From contig JAKCOZ010000060.1 of the NCBI GenBank assembly GCA_022605955.1, positions 1,572,501-1,636,500 of the forward strand: DNA of 64,000 bases, written 5' to 3'. The notes under the pieces are model-generated. The model made no database searches. It was not told the DNA's origin and worked only from the letters and a program-made list of their open reading frames with translations. The translations under genes and the position numbers were made by a program. Positions 49,828 to 60,959 of this stretch are shown piece after piece. How positions within the stretch are numbered: the stretch's first letter is position 1; the number at the start of each line of letters is the position of its first letter. Origin of the DNA: Rallus limicola. Its lineage: Eukaryota > Chordata > Aves > Gruiformes > Rallidae.

Positions 49828-50100
49828 CAGAATCACAGTTACAGAGTTGTAGGGGTTGGAAGGGACCTCTAGAGATCATGGGGTCCAACCCCTCTGCCAA
49901 AGCAGCTCCCTAGGACATATCACACAGATTGGTGTCCAGATGGGACTTGAATATCTCCAGAGAAGGAGACTCCACACGCCCCTGAGCAGCCTATTCCAGT
50001 GCTCTGTCACCCTCACTGTGAAAAACTTCTTCCACATATTGGTGCAGAACTTCCTGTGCTCCAACTTGAAGCCATCACCCTTTGTCCTGTCTCCACAGAG
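49828..50100 (-). mobile_element. CR1 LINE, 5'-truncated, minus orientation
   Basis: The plus strand reads CAGAATCACAGTTACAGAGT, then GGGGTTGGAAGGGACCTCTA and GAGATCATGGGGTCCAACCC. After these come the GAGCAGCCTATTCCAGTGCT and GAAAAACTTCTTCCACATAT blocks. On the minus strand the ORF2 C-terminal remnant GDGFKLEHRKFCTNMWKKFF is legible before frameshifts destroy the rest. Confidence 0.95.
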
Positions 50101-50104
50101 AGTC

Positions 50105-50800
50105 ACTTCAGAATTTTTACCTCCGTTTCGTCCTGTGTAAAATGAAGTTATTAATTTTTACCCAATTTGCAATAATGTTGTGTAGATTCTGTGTTTTATA
50201 TATAGTACTTTGCAAGCCTAATTTAAGACTATTTAGATATTATACAGGCATGAGTAAACAGATTTTCCTCTGGAAACATTAGTAGACATCCTTGAAAATT
50301 TTTAAATAATAAAGAAAAAGGAGAAAAATAATTTCCCCTACTATTTCAGCTGAGAAAAAAAATATATTATTTATGTATAAAGGGGCTTTTCTACAAGCAC
50401 TAGACCTCAAACACGTAAAGATTTGAGTCTCACTCTGCTTCCAGTAAAGCCGACGACTGATTCCAACGTGAACATATTGCCGAGGATTTTTGAGTATTCA
50501 GCTTTGAAAAATAGAAACTAATTGAAATCCTTATAAGGAGAAAATAATAACTCTGCAATTGTGCAGCCATCTCGCAGAAGGATGGGTTATTACAGTTTGC
50601 GGCACTGCGTGGAATCCCACTGCAAGGAGACATTTGCCAGCAGACTCTACTGGGTGTTGGCCATATCCCGAGGTATTTCACATCCACATTCATGGTAACT
50701 CCAACTTGCTGCCACCACTTTGCAACAACCTGACTGCACCCGGCTGGATTTCATGAACAGAGTATCCGTGGTGCCTTTAAAACAAATGACCCTGCTACAA
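50105..50800. other. Unique noncoding DNA
   Basis: No repeat or gene recognised. Confidence 0.5.
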
Positions 50801-50804
50801 CGCT

Positions 50805-50884
50805 AGCTGGCTAATGATTAAAAATAATTGGTTATGCAATTAGTCTCTGTTTGCATGAAATGCATGCAAAATGTATGCAAATCT
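50805..50884. promoter_or_regulatory. Candidate enhancer core, POU octamer and homeodomain motifs
   Basis: Homeodomain-type cores occur in series (CTAATGATTA about 50811, AATAATTGG about 50823, GCAATTAG about 50836). They are followed by POU-type half sites TTTGCAT (50850), ATGCATGCAAA (50860) and a full octamer ATGCAAAT (50875-50882). The order and density are visible directly. That POU and homeodomain factors recognise these cores is established; activity here is inference. Confidence 0.4.
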
Positions 50885-50889
50885 CAAGA

Positions 50890-51650
50890 TAACACCTGAA
50901 TTACCTAGAGAGAGAGAAAATAACACAAAACTTGTTAAGGGCTCTGTTCTTTTAATAAATGCTGTTGAGTACTGAGATATTCTTGGTGTGTTATTCTACT
51001 TCTGGCAGAAAAACACAGTTTCTTGGCTGAATTCCCAAATATTAAGTTAGAAAACACTTGACATTGTGTGTGACTGGACTCAATTTCAGCACAGTATAAA
51101 AGTATTCAAGTACTTATTTTTAGGTTTGCCATACTAATAAAGTAATAACACATTTCAGCATGGGCAGATAATACCTGTGCTGTCTAGAAGGGCTTTTGTA
51201 TCGGTATCTAGACTGCATAAGGAAGGTAGAGTCTGATAAAATGTCAGTTTTAATAAATAAATTAAGTAATTATTAATTAATCTATTTGACACAGTTTCAA
51301 AAGGCCAAATACTGACTGAGCTATGAGCTTCCAAGAGCAGAGTTTAATCTTCAGAATAATTATAAGGATTCCCAATATCCATTCTATTAAAAATAAATTA
51401 AAGAAGTATTCTACTAAAAGTCAATAAGAGCTCTCAACAATTAACCACGATAATTTCCTTTAGTTGCTACCCCATTCTTTAGGAAGTAGCTCACTACCCT
51501 CAGACTGAGCAGTTTTTAAAAGCAGGGTCCAAACGACAGCAATTTCAGAGGTACTGAAAGGTGAAAAACAAAGAGGAGTGAACGTGGGTAGGTTCAAAAC
51601 TCTAAGTTTAATTCCAAGTGCTGGTGAAGTTAATTTTTCCTTCTTCACAC
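50890..51650. other. Unique AT-rich noncoding DNA
   Basis: No repeat or gene recognised. Confidence 0.5.
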
Positions 51651-51652
51651 CT

Positions 51653-51916
51653 TTATTCTGGTGTTCTAAGGGTCTCTAAAATGGAGTGGCAACGTCTGCT
51701 CAGGACCTGGAAGTCAGAAAGGACCTCATGATATTCAACAGCAACCTCCTGGGATAACTGAACATGGTCCAGTTGCCACTTGCTCAGGGTCTGTGATGTG
51801 GGCACAAGACCATGAGGGAAGCAAGACTGAGGTTCAGAATGGATGGGAAATGTCCCTATTTCTGTAGGGCTCAGTGTCGACGATCCACAAGGCACACACA
51901 GCTTCTGGAGACGTTG
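51653..51916 (-). CDS. Candidate terminal exon with stop overlapping AATAAA
   Basis: Not recognised. On the minus strand CACTTTTGGCTTTTAG forms a good acceptor ending at 51917. The frame is open from the next base (CAA) for 87 codons to a TAA at 51653-51655, and an in-frame TAG sits exactly at the acceptor. The stop overlaps AATAAA (51652-51657), with GGTGTG following. The last third is protein-like (a stretch with LSKWQLDHVQLSQEVAVEYH) and would be helical. Third-position G/C is only about 47 %, so codon bias gives no support. Alternatives are a fragment of an unrecognised repeat or a chance frame. Confidence 0.2.
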   Translation of the reverse strand, partial: QRLQKLCVPCGSSTLSPTEIGTFPIHSEPQSCFPHGLVPTSQTLSKWQLDHVQLSQEVAVEYHEVLSDFQVLSRRCHSILETLRTPE

Positions 51917-51919
51917 CTA

Positions 51920-52705
51920 AAAGCCAAAAGTGCTCAGCACCTCCCAGGGAAGCTTAACACCACAGATTCCATCTTTTCAAGGCAGTTGTAGGTTGTTTCA
52001 CTGTGCATTGATTTAAAGTATAAATATCTATGAGCTCTGACTCCTAATCATGTAAATGAATCAATGTCCTGGGGAATGCAGACTTCCTTCTTTCCACTTA
52101 AGTTGTGGTTTGTTGTTGTGTTTTTTTTTTACTGCTGTACATCTATTATCTGACTTTAAATGCATATAATGGTAACACAGGCAAAGCATGAAGTATTGAG
52201 CCACTCAAACCAAAGGTATATCTTCTCTCCCTTGGCAAAAAATATTTACCTCAGCTATTTTATAACACACCTGTCTGTTTTATCTGACCACTTTGGAATA
52301 ATCCCTTTCAAACAAAATCAATTCCTGATCTCTACTAGCTGGCTCCAGGTCTAAGAGGCCTTGGCATAGTGACATCCTACAGACAATTCCCTGCTCTTCA
52401 GATAGTACCAGCTCTTTAGAAGTAATACATAACCTGGTCCTAGAAAAATAAGTTTATGACCCTATTAAGTAGAGCATTTATTTTGCTTCCAACTTTCTGC
52501 AATCACACAGAATTCTTCTAATAGTAAATTGATTACTTAAAAACAAAACAAACAAAAACCCCACAAAAAAACCAAACATATCCACATTTCTTTCAGTTGG
52601 AAAAAATGGGGGGTGTTTATCTATTTACAAGAAATACCTGGGAAGCAAAGACACAGTTACATCTACATACATCAGGTACCATTCAGGTCTGAGTCCTCTG
52701 TCTTC
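51920..52705. other. Unique noncoding DNA
   Basis: No gene or interspersed repeat recognised. An A/C-rich low-complexity tract lies at 52540-52578. Confidence 0.5.
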
Positions 52706-52710
52706 ACATG

Positions 52711-53008
52711 CTCATAGAATCATAGACTGGTCTGGGTTGGAAGGGACCCCAAGGATCAGAGAGCTCCAAACCCCCTCCCACAGGCAGGGACACCAGTCTT
52801 CAGGTCTGAATCTACACAAGGTTGCCCAGGGCCCCATCCAACCTGGCCTTGAACACCTCCAGGGACAGGACATCCCCCACCTCTCTGGGCAGCCCCTTCC
52901 AGCCCCTCACCACTCTCTCTGTAAAGAACTTCCCCCTAATATCTAACCTAAACCTTCCTTCCTTCAGCTTCATGTGCAAGTATTTATGGGCATGTCCCAT
53001 TGTTTCCT
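52711..53008 (-). mobile_element. CR1 LINE, 5'-truncated, minus orientation
   Basis: The plus strand starts with CTCATAGAATCATAGACTGG and then TCTGGGTTGGAAGGGACCCC. TCCAACCTGGCCTTGAACAC, GGGCAGCCCCTTCCAGCCCC and the AAAGAACTTCCCCCTAATAT block follow. On the minus strand, frame 52812-53000 encodes the CR1 ORF2 C-terminal pattern LKEGRFRLDIRGKFF ... GLPREVGDVLSLEVFKARLD, still nearly intact, so this is one of the younger copies. The 5' break point near 53008 is approximate. Confidence 0.95.
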
Positions 53009-53009
53009 T

Positions 53010-53530
53010 TGCTTCTGGAACACTGTGGATGAACCATGATGTTGGATCTCAGATGTTTGGAGGAAAAACTACACTCATGGGATCTGATTCCCCTGGGGGT
53101 CTGACGCACATTTGTTTTGGTGCTGCTAATTATTTTAGATGCTCTACACTGAAAGGAAAAATTTGTTCCACATCTTTTAGGGAACACATCAATCTCACAT
53201 CTTTGCAGAAAACCATCAGTTGAGAAGATTAACTGGAAGAGAGAAGGAAACAGATAAAGGGGTAATATGGTGGAGAAGCAAATATAGTGGGATAGAGGAA
53301 CAATCCAGCAGGTCCTCTAGATTCATGGAACTGCTGGGAGACACAAAGACACAGTCCACCTCTGGAAATGCAGAAGGAAAAAGCATCTAACCTCCCTTTT
53401 TCCTCCTCTAGCGATATTAAATCTTCAATTCTGGATTTTTTGAGGTGTTTATCCACTGGGGAGGGAAATTAAAAAATAAAAAATTTAAAAACCCACACAG
53501 AAAAAAGGAAAACCAGCACATTCTCCAGCT
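53010..53530. other. Unique noncoding DNA
   Basis: No repeat or gene recognised. Confidence 0.45.
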
Positions 53531-53533
53531 CAC

Positions 53534-53729
53534 TGTCGGCCATCCTTGGCTGGAGGCCTGGAGCTTCTCCATGAGCCGGCACGTGATGCTCTGCACAGAG
53601 CACAGCAGCCGCTGCTGCGTATAGCAACAGCTGGGCTGTAACATCCGCCTCTCATTGTAGTAACACTTCATTAAAAAACATAGAAAATGCTCAAAATATT
53701 TCCATGCCTCACAGCCTGTATCTGGTAAA
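53534..53729 (-). CDS. Best candidate coding exon, unknown protein
   Basis: Not recognised. On the minus strand a textbook acceptor (ATTTAATTTTCTAATCAG) ends at 53730. The frame is then open for 65 codons to a strong donor GTGAGC at 53533-53528. The peptide begins LPDTGCEAWKYFEHFLCF and ends LMEKLQASSQGWPT, rich in Cys, aromatic and Leu residues. Over the last 44 codons (53665-53534) a hand count gives 35 of 44 third positions as G/C (about 80 %), against about 45 % and 50 % at positions one and two. This is strong coding-like bias in AT-rich surroundings. The first 21 codons lack it (6 of 21), so the real acceptor may be the AAG at 53668-53666, giving a 132-bp phase 0-0 exon. A conserved noncoding element or a pseudogene exon remain possible. 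Confidence 0.4.
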
Positions 53730-53734
53730 CTGAT

Positions 53735-56510
53735 TAGAAAATTAAATGATCTGTTTTCTTCAGGTTTTTTGGATTAAATATCCATCATAAAGTGTGCAAG
53801 AACCACTTGAGTGACATTCAGATCCCAAATTCGGCGCATGAAGCGTAATTAAGTGTGATAGTTATGAGCAGTGATAGCACTGCATGTTACAGCCTGCATT
53901 TGAACAGATAGGAAATAAAAAGAAAAATGTGGCTCGTGTCTTCATTTTTTAAAGATATGTACAACATCAGATTACACACCAGGCAGCAACGGGAACCGTG
54001 CGAGGACACGAAATCCCAATCATGGCTACGCTCCACAGGATAAATGATGCCTCCTAACGAGCTGCAACTTAACTCACCGCCAGCTGAGACGTACAGGGCT
54101 AAATATCAGCGCACTGGTATCTCACCCTGACCCAACTCCTAACCCGGAGTCTGTGGACAAGACCTCACTAGCATCCATTCAGGGAGCTTGCTGTGGATAA
54201 GGTGCTTCTTCCCCAAGTTTTGCCCCAAAACAGCAGTTTCTTAGAGCCATTTAAAACACCGTCTTGCCAGGCAGCAGGTTGGACTGTGTAAATGAACTTG
54301 TTCACTTCATATTCCCCGACCGCTTGAAAAATAGTTTAGAAGAACTTCTGGAAATACTTTTATTTTCTATTTTAGTGAAATAAGATGCAAAAAACCAAAG
54401 TGCATCCTCAACTCACTTTCAAGGACTAAAGGAAACAACTGTGATAGGGAGAGATCTCTTAAAATGACTAAATCAAAAGTGACTTTAATATGCTGTTCAG
54501 CTTGCCAAACAGAGTGTAGCTGATCCTTCCAATTTAAATCAGAGTCTTTTCTTGGTTATTGCTGAGATCTGCACATAAAAGATGTGCCGTTTTCTGAGGG
54601 AATAGAGATGCATGTACCTAAAGGTTGAAATAACAGTGGGCTTGAAACCTAAAATCTCCTGTTTCTAACAGCAAATTTACAATATTATCTTGTGATGCCT
54701 CTTCATCCCTTGGTCAGTGTCAGCCTTTAGGGTTATCAGCAACACAATGCCTGTGCAAACTCAGGCCAGTGGCTTGCATCACATGGGGTGAGACAGGTTA
54801 CTAGTGAGTGCAGAGTCCTCTTGCTCACAAAGCAGATATCGAAAATCACTGCATTTTTGATACATAAAATCCAAAGACAGTAGTTGAATTGTCCCCATTT
54901 CAGTCAGTGATGCAAAGTCAACTTAATAATACACTAGTTTCATGAGTAAGTTACATAGGCTAAAGCCAAGTGCCCAGGACTTTTTTCCATTCCTTTTTTT
55001 ATTTCCTCCCTAAATGAGAAACAAATCAGCATCAAGAGATTTTGCAGCAGATTATCTGGCCCCCATTTCATCCTGCCCACAGAGTTCACCTGTCCATCTA
55101 CATTCAAGTGCATGTATCTCATTAATTAGAAAATGCCCTGAGAAGACCGAATATATTTAGGATAATTATAATTTTGAGCCTCACAGGTCTGTACAGGTAG
55201 AGCCCACAAACTTTCCTCCCTCCACAGAACAGTGGTACCTTACATTTAGGTAACATAAACAGACTATGGCCAGGACATGCTGCAACTGACTCCAGCCTCA
55301 CTTGAAAAAGCCATATGCAATCGAGGTGTCGCAGGGTTAAACGAGTGCAGGATGGATCCCATATCCTACATTCTATTTATGATATATCTGTGTTGCATAC
55401 AAATTGGCACAAGTATGAGGAAATATGAATATCTCAGCATCCTTCGGTGCCAAATACAGACATGATGCAACATAGTCATTTTCTCAATTCAACGTAACAT
55501 ACAATATGCCACTCTCCATTATGCTACAGCAACTGAAATGTGCTGCAGGCCAATGGAAAATATCCCTAAAAATAGCTATGCTGTTTCTGGGCAAAAGGAG
55601 AAGTATTCGACATTTCCTTGAAAATGTTCCCACCTGGATTTGCTGGAACAGCAACATGATCGTTCAGTGACAGGAAGCTCACTGGTAAGGAGCTTTCTCC
55701 TCGATATTACCCTGCTTTCCTGAAAGCACTGCAAACATGGCTTGTAGCAGTTCTCTAAAATACCCTGCGTGAAAGCTGCACTAAACTGTTTAAGTGCTCC
55801 GTTGTGAAAGCGCTGTATTAGGGGCTTTCTGCTGCTCAAGCAACTTTGGATTGTAATGCATTATAATAGTGCGCTATTCTCATAGACATCATTTTACAAA
55901 TACAACACAAAGGATTGTCACATGAGAATCTTCTAAATCATATCAAGGAAAATAAACACCCACTGCAGAGGGACTTGCTTATTTTGCTAAGACATTTTAC
56001 AGCATATTAGCATAAAAATACTACTTCTGCTTTTCAGGTTCACCCACAGCACCGCTTAAGAGCATTAGATGTGTTACAAATACAAATGATTTTGGCAGCA
56101 TGGTAATATGCTAACGCGTATTTGCAAACTTTATATGCCCCTATTCGGTCCCGACACGCAACCCGTGGAAACTGGAAAACCTGGCATCATTGAAAGATGT
56201 GGGGGGAGGGAGGGAAGGTCCCCCTGGTTCTTCCACTTCACATACAGGACAATGGCACTCAGGTTCCAGTTGCCAGCACCAAAGCGTCTCCAGCCAGGTC
56301 TTGGGTCCTCAGAAGTTGCTGGAGGACCTGAAGAGGCATAACCAGGAGCTGCCTAGCTTTTTTCTGATGGATCTGCATAGGACTAGAATGTTGATTATAC
56401 CGACCCTCCCTGGTACCCTGTTATCTGGTGTGGGCCAGACTTATCCCTCACTTCCTTCCTTCCTTTCTTCACAAATGCCCTTGCTGTCATTCTCTTTCAA
56501 CCTCCCAATC
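53735..56510. other. Unique noncoding DNA
   Basis: No interspersed repeat recognised. The part 53760-53900 is AT-rich and dense in homeodomain and NKX-like cores (GCGTAATTAAGTG, CCACTTGAGTG), and 55840-55960 has the same texture. A minus-strand frame at 55576-55839 is protein-like but lacks a convincing acceptor. Confidence 0.45.
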
Positions 56511-56513
56511 CTT

Positions 56514-56568
56514 GACGATCTCTTGAGGTCCCTTCCAACCCCTACATTTCTGTGATTCTGTGGTTCTA
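56514..56568 (+). mobile_element. CR1 LINE, extreme 3' end only
   Basis: GACGATCTCTTGAGGTCCCT is followed by TCCAACCCCTACATTTCTGT and then GATTCTGTGGTTCTAT. This is the terminal block and 8-bp repeats of CR1. The copy is only about 55 bp, an extreme 5' truncation. The upstream sequence to 56160 does not align with CR1 by eye. Confidence 0.85.
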
Positions 56569-56569
56569 T

Positions 56570-59500
56570 TCCGCCCATAACATGGCCCACAACCCACTAC
56601 ACAGAGTATGAGATACACCCAGGACTTCACCAAAAACCAGCAGCAGGAGAGGAACTACAACCCAGATTGCTCCAGTTTTAAACCATCGCCTCTGTCTACC
56701 AAGCCGTTCCTGCCCTCATCCTCCTTGGTGACCCTAACCCTCTGTCCTTTCCTTCGATATAGAGCCACCCTGCCATGAAAGCTTCTGCAGGCTTTCTGAC
56801 AGGTCTTTGAATGGAGCAAGGTCTCCTCATAAAAACCCTTTCATGAACGGGACCCACGGGTACAGCCTGGGTGGATGAGAGGAGCTACAAATAACAGCAA
56901 AGATCCTTGATTTTTCAGTCAGAGTCTCTTTCAGGTTCAGATAGCTTCACTACAGAATGTAAAAGCCTTACACGAGATTAACGCTAAAAATTTCCATTTT
57001 TATGGTATTTTTAGATTATATTTCATTTTCCAGGCTGCAGTTGGCTTGAACCGGAGCCACAATGCTTGTGACGCTCCAAACACAAAAAGGAATTACAAAA
57101 TGTGACAATTCTTAAAATGTGTTTCTTGTTGTATAACAAATTCCCAGTGTTGTAGATTAAACTAGAGAGAACAGGAGCCATAACATAGGGATTATACAGA
57201 ATTTAACTTTGTTCCGTGGCAAAAAAGTTAATGCCTGCCTTGTTCTAGCTGGTAAGTAGAGAAGATACTTTATGACAGCAGAACGCACAGCTTAGCTGAT
57301 TGGGAACTGCAGGCATATGCAAATCAAAGGTTTTCCTGCACTGTTTAGCAAAAGCTAATTGCAGAAAAGTGTGAGGTACTCCTGCCCTTCATCTGCTCTG
57401 TAGAATTTAGGGCAGAACTACCCACCATGGTTCCCTGTAATTTTACCGACATCCTTCTACTCAGTGTCCCTCCAGATAGCTCCTGCTAAGAAACCCGCCT
57501 GCAATGTCTCAGTCACAGGCAAATTAATATCGTGGTTATTAGCACATTTTCAGTGCTGGCTCCTTAAAACCACACCTTGACCAAGTTCCTACGTGTGCCT
57601 TATAGTCAAAATTCTGTTAACAAGAAATTGGATCGAGAGCTGGAAATCACACGTTTTCTTATTACAAACTCAATCATTTCTGTGTAGCAGACAGAATTGT
57701 AAGTAGGTAGGAAGGCTGAAAGTGAAAGGAAGGAGACCAGGTACATTTAGCTTGGGCTTTGTGGTTTTTTACTGGGATTCACTTTAAAGCACAGGCCAAA
57801 GTTCAGCAACAACTGAAAAGCTAAAACATAGGTTGAACCCATGCAATACCATGAAGACCTTCAAGTTCCTTCACATATGCTTACCTGTGGATGGGTTTAC
57901 CTGCCCACTGAGATTCTCACTGGCTGCCCTTTGGTTGCCTGCCTAAGACAGACTTCACAGCCTCAATTGAGAGAGTCAAACAACCGATGCTAAAGCTTGT
58001 ATTAAATGCAGGTGGGTGCATTGTCTATCTCCTTGGCCTGAAGACTCTTTGGGGCTGGGGCTGTTCTCTTCATCCGTCATTTTGGTTCATGAGAATCTCC
58101 AGCCTGTGAGTATGTGCATTCATAACAAATACAATATGGCTCACCACCTGCCAAAAGTACCTGGATCCTCTGTCTTGCACCAGTAGTAGGAAATGAGGAA
58201 CAAACTGTTGGTCAACTGTGGGAAAACATACTCAAAAAGTAATGCTTTGGACTCTTACACTGGCAGCAGTATAGGCAGGAGTTGAATTAGTAGAACCCCA
58301 CCTGAGTTTATTTACATAGGAAAACAAACTGTTATGAGAATATTTTATTATTATTATGTTTCTCCTAAACTGTAGGCAAACTCAGGCTAGTGTAACATGA
58401 GGAGGAAGCCCAATTCACATTTCCCCACGATTATAAATTCAGCAAGATATGTTTGATTTGCCTTCTTTTTTTTTTAAAAGTCTTTAATTAGACTGCATAC
58501 ATGTGCATTTTCTCTAGGAGACTGACTTCCACCTCTCCTTTTAAAGGCAATCCCTGCAGAGGAAATTCCTTGGGCAGAAATGTCTGGCTTCTTGGTGAAA
58601 TGTCAGAGGACAGCACAAGCAACGTTGGAGTTGATCTAACCTGTGGTTAGGCCACTGATGGGCTGTCTGGGAATAAAGCTGGCCACCCATCTAGTTTCGG
58701 ATCCAAGTGCTAGTTTTGTGGGTGCCTTACTGCCCTTGTGTTTTTGAAGGTTTGTTTGATTTCCACCGCCCTCCTATCGTGCTGATCTCTGAAGTTAAAA
58801 GGCAGCTCCACCTCACATGTGCAGCGTGCGGTGATAGAAAAGCAAATCACGTAGTGGGAGGGAAGGGAAAGGGGTTTAGTCTTTGAGGTGTCAGTGTAAC
58901 TGGCCTACCAGAATAAAAGGAATTATACAGAGAAGCCTCGCTAAGACAGAGAAAACACAAAAGCTCCAAGGTAGGCGCCACACTCAGTGATTTGGCCTTC
59001 TAAGGAGCTGCATTTAAGTGTTTGTTTTTGCAAAAGTCCCTCAAGTATTTCTTCCACATGGAGATTGGTGGTGTATTTCACTGTAAGCTGGATGGGTGTT
59101 TGCAGCCTCCACAGAAGAAGCTGTAGCTGCTTTATTCCGTGGGATCATCTCAAAGCTGCATTCTCTAAGTAGAGACAGTCACTTATTTAATCTGTAATTT
59201 TAATAATATGGACTATGCAGTTAATTTCATCTCCATTATATTGATAGAGGGCAAGAAGTAGTTGTTATGTGATGGAAATACTTAGGCACATATTTCTGGG
59301 TTTGTTATTATTCCCTTTGCAAGTTCCATCTCCTGCCTTATTTTCTAACAATACTGAAAAAGCCCAAAGACCAAATCTGAAGGCTCTGTTTCTGAAAATA
59401 ACTCCAGCTGTTAGAAGTTACTGTGTTACCTCAGATGTGTCTCAAGGTGGACGTGAAGGTTTGAGGTCTGCCAATAGCAGAGTCAGTCTATGGTTGCTGT

Positions 59501-60955
59501 ATTATGCTGTCCAAGTTTCCTTGCCTCTAATTTCATTCACTATCCCAAAAGCTGAGAAATATGTATGTTTTTTAAGAATTTCTGGATGCTGGGATTTCTG
59601 GATGTCTTACAGATGAGTTGGAGCAGATCTGTAGCAGCAGCTCCAGCAGGGTTACTAGACATGGACGTGCAGAAATGGTAAGCCAATGGCCAGAGAGGCA
59701 GACAATTTATGCTGTACCTGTGGAGAGAACGAAATCCTCATGGGATTGTATTACAAGACCTGCACAGAGACATGACAGAATTAAATTGGTGCTACACAAC
59801 TGCAGGATGACACAGACGGTGCTATTCCTATGGGCATGTAATGGGTAGCTTGTTTTAGGAGTGACCTTTAAGAGTTTTATAGGAAAGTTCCCAAAATGTT
59901 GTTCCGAAATAAGGGCAGCAATGTAAAAACTTTGAACAGAAATTATTATGCATGTACGTCCATTACACGCTGGTCAATATGTAGGTTACTTGATGTATTT
60001 CATAATGAGGGGATATTTCTTCTGGAGAGTAAATTCTTGCTGCAGGTTAGCATGCTTTCCATTGCGGAACAGTCAGCTCCTCCATCTAAACAATTTCTCG
60101 TACGTTGCAAGATCTTGGTATTTACTGTGCACGTGAAAGTATTGGATAACAGAATATGCTAAGCAAAGCATAAACCTAGAACTTGCTGGCACCATGTTGT
60201 GATGTATATAACACCCCCAGCCTTTAGAGGATTTACAAAGTTTGATGAACAACAAAAATGTACCCTTGCTCAGACAACCAACTACCTACACTGACCACTG
60301 TGGCTGCTGAGGCTATGTAAACAGCTTGGTTATGGGAGTTGAGTTTACCAAAGCAAAGCAAGTGAAAACGCCGTCAAACCAAAGTTAAATATTCTTCCTT
60401 GTGCCTTGACCTGAAGGCCCTCAAAGACGAGCATCCATGAGCAATGATGCAGGAGCTTTATGCTATTTATAGGCAAATGTTTCTGAGGAAGGCTATCTCA
60501 CAGAACTCTCCTGCTGACACCTGTCCATATCATGTCAAAGTAGCCTTTACAACAGGTTTGATGATTAGCTTCTAGAGACCCCAATATCTCTAGCAGACAT
60601 TTGCTAAAGTAGTTGGGGAGAACTCTCTAAGAAATGTAATACCATTAAATAGTTATTATTTCTTCAGTGAAACTGCTGAAAAAGACACAATCCAGGCACT
60701 TTGCTTTTAATCAGATATCTTAGGGACTGTTCAAGATCTTGTTGAAATCAACAGACCTCAAGAGCTGCAAAAGTTAAGGAGTCATTGAGTTAGATCATGA
60801 ATCTCAGTGGATGAGTTGTCTCGGGTGCAGATTCGCTTCCCATTTCATATGTACCACTATGTTTTTCTCTGTGACATGTCCAGTCTTCCAGTCTCTCCTA
60901 TGCCTTAGTCTACTTTTGTTCCTTAAAACAAATTACATGGTCTACTGAGAGGGTA
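56570..60955. other. Unique noncoding DNA
   Basis: No gene or interspersed repeat recognised. The part 56980-57400 is a candidate conserved noncoding element, AT-rich and dense in homeodomain, octamer and TCF-like motifs. Frames up to 115 codons (59269-59616 plus) have no domain I know. Confidence 0.5.
57317..57330 (+). promoter_or_regulatory. Overlapping POU octamer and TCF/LEF motif
   Basis: ATGCAAAT (57317-57324) overlaps ATCAAAGG (57323-57330), a TCF/LEF core that also resembles an HMG/SOX site. AAAGCTAATTGC follows 20 bp later. Motif recognition is established knowledge; use in this locus is inference. Confidence 0.35.
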
Positions 60956-60959
60956 GATT

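Noticed and set aside
49856..50140. 94-codon plus-strand frame
   Set aside because: Antisense to the CR1 copy at 49.8-50.1 kb.
55576..55839. Minus-strand frame with a protein-like first half and a GTAATA donor-like site
   Set aside because: No convincing acceptor, third-position G/C only about 55 %, and the frame runs on past the donor; kept as unproven.
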